NCBI GenBank assembly: GCA_950022295.1
Contig: OX465597.1
Coordinates: forward strand, 402,819,016 to 402,883,015
DNA length: 64,000 nt
Origin: Bromus sterilis
Lineage: Eukaryota; Streptophyta; Magnoliopsida; Poales; Poaceae
Direction: 5' to 3'
This document shows positions 46,084-56,400 of the stretch, in pieces. The translations under genes and the position numbers were made by a program. Position 1 is the first letter of the stretch. Each line of letters opens with the position of its first letter. Under the pieces are notes generated by a model. The model was given only the letters and a program-made list of their open reading frames with translations. It had not been told where the DNA came from and made no database searches.

Positions 46084-46866
46084 ATGAAGCGAAAGACTGA
46101 AATCCACAAAATCGATTGTTTTCATTTATCCTCGATACAGTTAGAATCTACAAGTGGAAGAGCGTGGGGTTGCGACAACTCTCCCTGGCCATCCGTTGCC
46201 GCTCATGCTGCAACCAGTTGTACTCCTCCGCAGAGCGAAGGGCGGTGTCGACAATCGACGAGGACGGGAGCACTGGTCGAACGGCCCAACCCTTGCCCGA
46301 GCCCTTGGCACTGTCGAAAGCGGAGGCGTCGCTCAAGGACCACTGCTCTCTCATTTTGCCAAGCTGTTAATCCGGCCTGTGAAAGTGCCGCTTGGACGTC
46401 ACCATCGTGCTGAGCGATCGATCACGGGCCCAATCCTCCGTGAGATTATCATCGATGAAGACCCAGGCCAGCGTCGCGTCGGACTTCGTGAAGATAGAGC
46501 GACGCGCCTTGTTGCGAGGCTCTTTCGCGCCTCCTTCGTGGCCACCCTCTCCTACGCAAGGAGGAGCCGCCACGGCAGCCGAGATAGTGCAGAAGGACCA
46601 TATAAATACGCGCCAACCACTTTCCGCGGAGAGGATTTCAACACGAAGGTTTTTCGTGGGTGTCGAGGTTGTCATGAAGACGTGTTTGATGTTCGAACTC
46701 AAATAAAGCCCCTTAAGTTTAGGTTAGATTTATAAAAAAATTAACATATGAATCGATCCGCAGACGAATAGAGAACCATTTTTTATGACAAAATTTATCA
46801 GAACAGTCTAGTAGTAACCGACGCGAAAGGTTTGAGTGCCAACAGAAGACATGGTGTTTCTGCATC
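46084..46866. other. Unidentified GC-rich intergenic segment
   Basis: Both strands stay open over 330-580 bases (46154-46735 plus, 46702-46367 minus). No family is recognised. A TATA-like TATTTATATGG on the minus strand and even base content suggest a decayed or captured gene piece, but nothing firm supports a product. Confidence 0.35.
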
Positions 46867-47215
46867 CAGGAGCATATGCTCCCGGTTTTTAAAATGTATT
46901 TTTAAACACATTTAAAATGTCAAAAAATTGAATAAAAAAATCTTGGGTATAGATCTTAACGTTTTTTATCTTCATGAAGTCGTTTCACGGAAAATCAACT
47001 TATATTGTGTCGTGTGTAAAAAAGACAAAAACTTGTTGCTAAAAAGGCTTTTCATTACACATTTTTTGTCTTTTTTTACAGAGGTTATAAAACATGTCGG
47101 GTTTGCATAAAAAATTTCGTGCGGACATAGAATGTTGAGATATACATGACAAAAAATTTAACCTTTTGAATTATCGTTTTCGAAAGACGAGAACATCTAC
47201 ACCCCACGTGTATAA
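46867..47215. repeat. Unclassified AT-rich repeat-like segment
   Basis: It begins with the palindrome GGAGCATATGCTCC and ends near ACATCTACACCCCACGTGTA. It reads like a dispersed small repeat of Triticeae intergenic DNA. Boundaries and class are uncertain. Confidence 0.35.
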
Positions 47216-47421
47216 TTGGATTTCTCCGGTTAAGTGTATGTAGTCTCGTTCAAAAAAAAAGTGTATGCAGTCTGATAATGGTGGTGGGTTCATTAATTCC
47301 TCTGTACGCACTTTTCTTTTGCCACAATGCCATCACCTACTGCATCTCTTGTCCGTATACCTCATTCAGGCTAATTTACCTCTTCTCTTTCGGTTCAGCT
47401 CAGCTGGTTTCGTTTCTGGCC

Positions 47422-50400
47422 ATGGAACCGGAAGAAGTAGAATCAAAAGGAAAGCCGGGTGACGCCGATCGCCGGACGTCCAAGACCAAGAGGGATCGCC
47501 GGAGTTCGTGGGGCTACGTTTTCATCCTCGGTAAAACTTGCACCATTTTCAATTTCTTGCCGTTGTTGTGTTCCCATTCTGGGCATGTGATGCTGCCCGC
47601 CCGGCGCTGCTCACGCATGCGCGCGCGCTTGATTCGCAGTGAGCAACTGCTTCCTGTTCACCGCCTACTACGGCGTGTCGACGAACCTGGTGAACTACCT
47701 CAAGGTCCGGCTGCACTCCGGCAGCAAGGCCGCCGCCAACAGCGTCACCAACTGGCAGGGCACGGGCTCCATCACGCCGCTCGCCGGCGCCTTCCTCGCT
47801 GACTCCTTCCTCGGCAGATACTGGACCATCACCCTCTTCTTCCTCATCTCCGTCGCGGGATACGGTGTCGTGGCGGCGAGCGCGTCGGCGGCGCTGGAGA
47901 GCGCGGTGTTCTACGCGGGGCTGTACCTGGTGGCGCTAGGCGGTGCGCTGCAGCCAGCCCTGTCGTCGTTCGGGGCCAACCAGTTCGACGCCGAGTCCGA
48001 CGAGGAGGAGCGCGGGCGGCAGAGCTCCTTCTTCAACTGGTACTACATGTCCATCGTCCTTGGGTCGCTCGTCGGCGGCACCGTGCTGGTGTGGGTGCAG
48101 TCCGCCCACGGCTGGCGGCTCGGCTACAGCATCCCGGCGCTTCTGAGCCTGCTCGCTGCCGTTCTGTTCCTCGCCGGCACCGGCGCGTACCGGCGCCACC
48201 AGCCGCCGGGCGGCAGCCCGCTCACCAGGATCGCACAGGTGGTGGTCGCCGCGGCCAGGAAGTGCGACGTGGAAACCCCGGCTGACGCTACGCTGCTGCA
48301 CGAGTGTGACGGTGACGATGGCATGTCGGAGATACAGGGGAGCCGCCGCCTCGCGCACACCAACCAGTTCAGGTCAGTGCCCGAGCCCCAGCCCCGGCCG
48401 TCGCTATACAATCGCCTTATCCTTTTATTGTTATTTTATTTATTGCATCGCCTTGTCCACTTGCACCGTCTCCATCAAGAGCAGTCAGAGGATAATATGG
48501 AGACCTACGATTAGTTAGGGGATGGACCTCACCATATGTCTTTTTGGTTCATCGGATAGAATTAGTATAAGAATAGGAAATTTGTAGAAAATAGATGATA
48601 TATATCTTAAAATTCTATGAATAAGAATAGATTATTTCGTTCATTTGGTTCACATCATAGAAAAAATTCTATTGAATCTAGGGTAATGTTTATTTTTCTT
48701 TAAAATGTAGAGGATAAGAACCAATCCTATGTAGAAATAGGAACCGATTTCTATGAACCAAAGGGATCTAAAGGAAAAATTCCTGTAAAAATCATATCCC
48801 ATAGAATTCCTATGAAAATCCTCCAAACCAAAGGAGGCCTCAAATTTTGGAGATCATGAAATAGCATTTGGTCCCGCTATATATATGTATAACAACAATC
48901 TCATACAATAATCATCCAAGTTATCAAGCATAAATAGACATCTACGTGTCGGGTTGGGGGGGGGGGGGGGAATCAAGGAGATGGAGCCGCCATCACGAGC
49001 ACCGCCTTCGGCAAGGCATCCATCATATTCCTAAGTCGACCGCGCTCTCACCGCTTAAAGAGCAGAAAACAATGACTTGAAAAGGCTAAAACATTTAAAA
49101 AATGAGTCGGACCCCCATCGAAGAAAAACTCGCTCTGTCACCATCTTGTTCCTAATCGTCTAGAGAGATCATGTCGTTGTCGCGACCACTAACCAAAGAG
49201 GCCTCCTCTTGCCATTTTGGGTGGCTTGAGTTTGCATAAAATCGACCAGGGCATGGGCCCGCCATTCAGGCCCAAGAGCCTCGCGGACAAATCTTCACAT
49301 GAGCCGGACTGTGAAGCGGGTGATGAAGATGTGGTTGCCCGTCTTCAAGACCCTCAAAGAGGGCCCATCCCCAGGACCATGTCGTTTAAACACCTCTTTC
49401 CCAACAACAGTTGATCCTGGAGCAGCTACAAAAGAAACAATTTAATCTTTAGCGGGATAGGCGCTTTCTACAAGGGACACATCCATGGGAGAGGAAGTAT
49501 CTAGCATAGAGATCGGTAAGAGGACCCGACTGATAAAATACCAGAGGGAGTTAGGCACTAGGAGAATATATTCGAAAATCCCGACGAAGCTGCCGAAAGG
49601 ATCATCCCAAGGGAGGCCCCAAACAACGGTCTGCATCGGTCCTAATGTTCGCTGGAACGAGATGTTCTAGTTTTCATCCTAAAAAGTCTCGATTATGACT
49701 ATATGAGGGTCCGAGCAAGTAGCGAAGAAGGAGGCGACAATGGATCTCATGGACCTAGTTGTTTTAGCCATCAATCATGATCGATCATACGTAAGTTTAT
49801 CGAGATTTTATTTTTGACACCTATGCTCTGGTATTATTTGTTAAAATAATTTAAGGGTCTGCTAATCAACATTTCCGATCCACATGTGTCAACATGCCCA
49901 ATCAAAGAGCAACGTAAACGTATGAGAGACCTTGGATCCTCTTCCTTAAGGTTGGTCATAATGGGAGTATCATAGCTAGTATCATACATGCCAATTAGGC
50001 ATTTTTGCTGATGTGGCACACAATTAAATGAGGAAAGAAAAGAGTGAGTATCATAATATGATACTGTATCATATTAAATGTTGGACTAGTATGTGTCTTG
50101 CATTACAATAAATAATACTACTTCCTCCGATAGATACATCCATTTTAAGACAAGTAATATGGATCGGAGGGAGTACCTATAATACTAAGATATGATACTA
50201 TGCATTGTGAAGGTAGTATCATACACTAATATCATACTAGTAAGCTTGCACGCGCAACGCACGTTTTAATTGCAATCAAATAATAATCAAGATATTTTTC
50301 TAAGATATATTTTCATATTGTATATTTTTACATGTAAGGTATTGTAGATATCAATGTTGGTAGATATAGATATTACCCTCTCTAAACTTTGTCAAACTTT

Positions 50401-53400
50401 GCGAAGTTTGACTTTAAAAAACAATTGTACGCACTACAGTATTGCATGTGTGGCCTTATAGATACAACATTTCATCGTATTTTTAACTTTTAGAACACTA
50501 TTTCATCATATTATTAATTGGTAACATGGAAAATGATGCAAAAGTCATACTGTTCGAACAGAAAACAAACAAAATATCAATTAAGTTGAAACTTAAATAT
50601 TCTTAGCAACAATGAATGGCAAGTGATGGAAAAAATGGTTTAACCTTGTTACTGCATAAAACTAAGATATAAAGCTGAAATGACATCACATGAAGCAGAA
50701 CCACACATTATAATAAGTAAAATCTAAGCTCAATACAGAAAGATATGAAAACAAAGAGAAATCCAAACTACAGCGGCTAGTTTCAGCTTACATTAGAATA
50801 TGATTCTAAGTGCCAAAAAAGGCTCGCATCCCGCTTTATTGATAAAGCAACGAACAAAAAATCATCACACAACTCGACAACACAACACACACACTTAGGA
50901 CACGATACATGGGTGTTAAGGACAAGTAATCGAAGCCGTGCCCGACGGTTCATGTGCTCCAAGGCGGCACCTTCAAGAAGGGTGCCTTCTACTCTCCCTG
51001 CCACTCCTCCTTATGGTTAGTGGTCTGCTTATTTTCATGTCTCGCTCTAAACTTCCAATTCATTTTTCAACTCTACCTTGTTCTAGGCCAAACTTCTATA
51101 CATTCACATCAGTTTTTGGATCTGCAGTTAAGGCAAGGAGGCAATAAAAAATCATAGAAACATAAAGGATACATTTCTGAATATACATAAAGCTATTCAT
51201 TAGTAACAATGGTAGCAGTTACTACATAAAAATATCAACTGAGATATAACAGGACACTATAGAAAGAATAATATCTTCAATACTCAAGTTGCGATGGTAA
51301 CCATGGTGACTTGTCTCGTGTGTAATGAAACATCAGATGTGTGTTTTAGAAAGAAAATATTAGGTGTAGAACTCAAATACAGATCTTGAATACTCAAGTT
51401 ACCGACAGTCATACTAATCGAAATCACGTAATGAACTCATGAATGATATATAAGAAGAGTGCTTCCATTATGGATTGCAATAAGAAACAGTTGTGCTCTC
51501 AAAGTTATTTAAGTTTAAGAAATGAACAAAACTACCCGACAAACTTTTTACACAACATGTCTGCTAGATTTGGCTGCTGAACTTTAGCTCCTCCTACATC
51601 AATTTTAGAGTCTCCATTCCTAAAACCAAAATATTTCATCCATAAAAATATGTCGGTCTCCTAGGGAGAGTGATAATCAAAGATTAATTCATGAGCTATT
51701 ATCAATATAAAATAAGAAGAAAAGAGAGAAATTTATTGGATGTGCTAAAAGCCCCTCATAAGTAGTAATAACTAACTGGTACATACCGCATTCTAACAAC
51801 ATAATCAAAGAACATAACAGACTCATCGATCAGTGCTTGGATGGCATCAATGGGCGAAGAAGGTCACTCTATGATTTGTATGGAATTTACAGCTTGATCA
51901 ATCAATCGAGCACTTGTGACGTTTCTAAACTATATTTACACCATGCCAAAAATGAGTCAAATATCAACAGGGCAACCTCGTTACTGTCTAACCGTATATA
52001 GCGTATCTTACTGTTCCAACCATCTTAAATTGTCATTTTCTAGCTTAACATTGTTTGTTAGTCAGAATCTACAATGCATAAAATACAGATTTTTTGTAAA
52101 GATACACAATGTAAATCACAGTAGGTAAATTTTTCAATAATGAATAATATATACCCTTGGTTAATACATGCCCAAATAAATCACTGAAGAAGGCATGCTC
52201 CTGTACTCATACAGATTGGATGGAAGCACATAGGGCTAAATCTGGTGTGCCTCATGAAGGATTTTAATTTGAATTATAAAATAAATTATTTAGTGACATT
52301 GATGCTTGACCTTGTCACTAAGTAGTCAAGCTTAGTGTGAAAATAAAAACATCATAATGTATCATCTGTCAGCTGGTTACCTAGAGTTAAATAGATATGA
52401 TTTCCAAAATAAAATGAGGGATGTTGAATCTGGGCCTCAACTGAACACACTTCATTTTGTCCTCTTGCAAAAAATGTATATATATTCAATATCTACAATA
52501 TAAAATGGTGTCAAAATTTGTATATATTGAATAACCAGTTTGAATTTATGGATAATTTACTGGAGACATAACCGTGCATTGGATAGAAGACTATCTGAAA
52601 CAAAGTGTGAACCAAACCTTATGGATGCACTTCAATACTCTACATACTGCACAACTTGTAAAACAACATTTGCGATGTTTTAGTAGAAATGCAAGCTGTT
52701 GTGGGTCAACAAAATATTTTTGTTGTCAGCAACCATGGAGCAAAAAATATACATACTGAAGGGGGGAATGCAATTGGCTACACTATATATAACTAACAAA
52801 ATATCAACATTAGTACCGGTGTAATTGAGAAGCAAATTACATCAGTTGATTCTGCAGGTATTATCGGGACACATCTATTCTTGATGCAACATTAGTAGCA
52901 TACTAAACGATGTCGCTGCAGAAAAATAATCAGAAGATACGCGGAGTCAATAGCAGCCTAGACATGATGCAATGGATTCTGCTACAAGTAATTAGTCAAG
53001 TACCTGAATTACACAGCCAACAATTGGTGTCTCAAATTAAAAGTACAAATCCCTTGTGTCCTGAACCAATTCGTGATCATTGCAGTCACCTATAACAAGA
53101 GAAAGTGTGTTAGACCTAAAAAAGAGCTTACAGTACAGGTTGTAGTTGTCGACCAAAGGTGAAACGTGAATCTACATGCCGCAATCAACATTGATCACCT
53201 GGACCGCAAACAACGGCTTCTCTTGGTTGCTGTACTTGACGATGTTGGTGAGCAGGAAGAGCTGCACCAGCAAGTCACGCGACACGTCAGCGTCGCGTGG
53301 GAGCACATCCGCCAAGGACACCCCCTCCGCGACGGCGTGCACGACCTCCACGCCTTGGCTGGCGCAGTCGATGTGGACGGAGCAGCCGACTAAGACGTCG

Positions 53401-56400
53401 GTGAGTTCGTCCCTGTGCTGCTCCGTGGAGAAGCGGCAGCGATGGAATTGTAGTGGGCGAGCACGTCGGCGAGGGCCACATCGAGGTGGTTGATGATTTC
53501 GAGGGATAGCGCCGAAGATGAGGGATTGTGGAGATGAGGGCTTGTGGAGGAGGCCTTCTGGATGTAGTTAGAGGAGAGCATGGCGGCGTCCAAGGAGGTG
53601 AGTGGGATGCACTACCTTGACCACTGAGGCGGCACCACGCGACATTACACGGTGGCTCTGCGGTGCACCGGCCTGCGTGAGGAAATTGCATCAGGGAACC
53701 ACAAACTGAAACTGCATCAGGCCTAGCGAATCGAAATGGCAGAGAGAAAAGAGGGATGAGACCTTGAAGAGCTGGATCGAAGCTCCATGGATGGCAACGA
53801 CGGTGGGGTTGGAGCTCCATGGTTGGAGGCGTCCCCCGCCGAGTGGTTTTCGAGAAGGAGGCCATCGGTCCTCTCCCTCGGTGCTTCTTCTCCTCGTCAG
53901 TCAGATTTCGTCCATGGACGATTCCAATCTCCTCTCCGCCGCCGGGACTGCTGGATCTGGGGGGCTAGGTAGGGAGGGAAGGAGAGGGGTTGAGGGAGAG
54001 GGAGAGGGAGAGGATACCGGGCAGGAGGTCGGCGGCGGGTGGAGACCGTGTGGGAGGGACACGGTTAGGTTTGGGGGTTATGACTTAGCGGTGGCAACTA
54101 ATGTAATTTGATGGTGTGTTTTGCCCTGCTAAACACGGGAGCAACCTGGCTCATTGGATCCAGATTGTTTAACGGTGAGGATGTATTGGATCAGCACCAG
54201 AGGTGCTTTTTATATTAGTAGTAGATGTATGATATTAGTATATGATACTCTTCATTGTGACCAGCCTAAAAAAACTAGTCTGATAGAAGCGAACATCTCG
54301 CCCTTATAAATCGTACTCCGCCTCCTCCCATAACCGATGCGGCACTGAATTCAATAAGTAGGACATGGTCAATGTTGATCAAATTTGCAAAAAAATCTTA
54401 GAATCAACCAAACTTAATGCTAAACAATTGTGGCATGCAGGTGCTAAATGGAAAATGGCTAGAATCACATTTTGTACTAGAACTATGTTGTAAACGAAAG
54501 GTGACCACACATGGAGCCTAAGCTAGCCCAAATTATGAGTGAAAAGCAAGAGTTTTTGCTTTGGTGCACCCTTTTACAGTAAAAGTTTGCATGAATCTTA
54601 AAGCTATATACAAAATTTATTCTCGTACATTCACGATCAATAAATTCTAATATATATTCTTCCAGTGCACTAAACAAAAGATGATAACAATCTATTTTAA
54701 TTGAAGGAATAACTTCTAATCTCAATGTTTAATTAATCTGTATGAAAATATCTAAAGTTTTTTACCCCCCGGCCGCTAAAAATCAGGCTAGGGTGTACCC
54801 AAGCAAAACTCGAAAAGTAAAAGATGAAGAAAATCCATGACACCATTGCTAAATTGTAAGGCCCGATATGCGGTACTATTCCAGATCTAGATGTTTCCAT
54901 CCAGATCCGGGGACGAAGCACATATCGGTCCCACCGCGACATATGACAATGTCATATGCCCCGGATTTCCAACATGATATCACAACATTACAGATACAAG
55001 GATACAACATCTCATACAATCGGCATACAACTGTCTCAAATACAATATAACAGCGGAAGATACATGTCTGGGTACAGACTACAATCAAAGCCTAGTGGCA
55101 AAGAGAAAAACATCGATCCCATAACCACACGGGTCCAGGCCCTCCGCGGGATACGCCTAACTAGTCGTCGTCGAGTCTCCACGTGAAACGTCGATCACCG
55201 TACCTGTTGTCGATCAAGAACCCTGAAAAGAGTTTGGGGGTAGTATCATGAGTACAGAAGTACTCAGCATCCAACTGTAGTGGTCAACTGACCCAGCAAG
55301 GACTTCATCACTCGTCATTCTAGGACAACTAGTAGTTTATGGTAAGGAAGGGGTAAGTGGTGAGGTTGCTGCCGCACTAGCATTATGAAGTGGCTAACGA
55401 TCTAGAGAGTAAGATAAGATGCCAAGCATTCGATGAGGAATCGCCTCCAACAGGTCTTGCTATCAACTACTTACGCAATCATAACACATATCCTATCCTT
55501 GTCCTCCTCTTCGCATCCCGACGAAGAAGAAATAGTCAAGGCACACACACGTTGATCAAGTTTATTAAGATTAACTCAGTTCTTGTTGTCTATGAACAAG
55601 GAGTAGGTCTCAAGTCGTCCATAACCGTGGACACGGCTTCTCAAAAGATTTAACCCTGCAGGGGTGTACCAACTGACCATTACAAGGCTCCGCACGCACG
55701 CCCATCACTCTCAGTTGCTACCCATCACAGACAACAATTTTATGATTTAGTTCCAAGAGATCTGAAACGACAGGTCCCTCTAACTAACAGCGAACAAATC
55801 CGGGTGGCCCCCGGTGAGTCGACACCCAACTCAAAAGCCGGCCGCGCTCTCGAATCGGTCTCTACCGTCTGTCGCAGGTTTGGATAGCCGGTTGATCACA
55901 CATGGGAAACCGGGTCCTCAGCCGGACAAGGTGGGCCAACAAGGAAACTATGTCCTCACTGGTCCAGGGTCGTTTGTAAACAACTGGCGGCCGACCAACA
56001 CACACACGGTTTCAAATGGTAAATTAGCTTGGGCCACCACTAGAAATGTTTGAAGCTAGGTAGGTAAGAAAAGGGGACCCCATAAAATCCCACACGCGGT
56101 TAGGCACGCTCAGTCTCAAAACCAATACCCGGAACTCGGGTCCTAGGTGACTCGAATGGAACAAAGCGTCAGGGCGGGATAGCCTAGACCTTCCATCCTT
56201 CGTCGAATATAGTCAATATTATAATAATCATATCATCAACAACAACAATAATAATGATAAGGTGATATCCCAAACCAAGGAGTAACAGGGTAACATCGTA
56301 GCATCCTAAGCAGGGGCTGAGCAACGAGCAATAGTAACATAGCAGTACATGGTTTGCTGGGAGGGGACATGGTTGTATCGGTTTGAAAGAGGCTGTAAAC

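Larger units (their letters stand above)
49950..54266. mobile_element. Harbinger-type MITE split by a Helitron
   Basis: Ends GGTTGGTCATAATG (49950) and CATTGTGACCAGCC (to 54266) are inverted repeats with TAA on both sides (49947-49949, 54267-54269), the three-base target site of PIF/Harbinger. The MITE proper is 49950-50236 plus 54226-54266 (328 bp with its own nested Stowaway). It is cut between A 50236 and T 54226 by the Helitron. Confidence 0.82.

Noticed and set aside
48953..48972. Poly-G run as a functional quadruplex
   Set aside because: A single homopolymer in an intron; more likely a simple repeat or sequencing-sensitive site.
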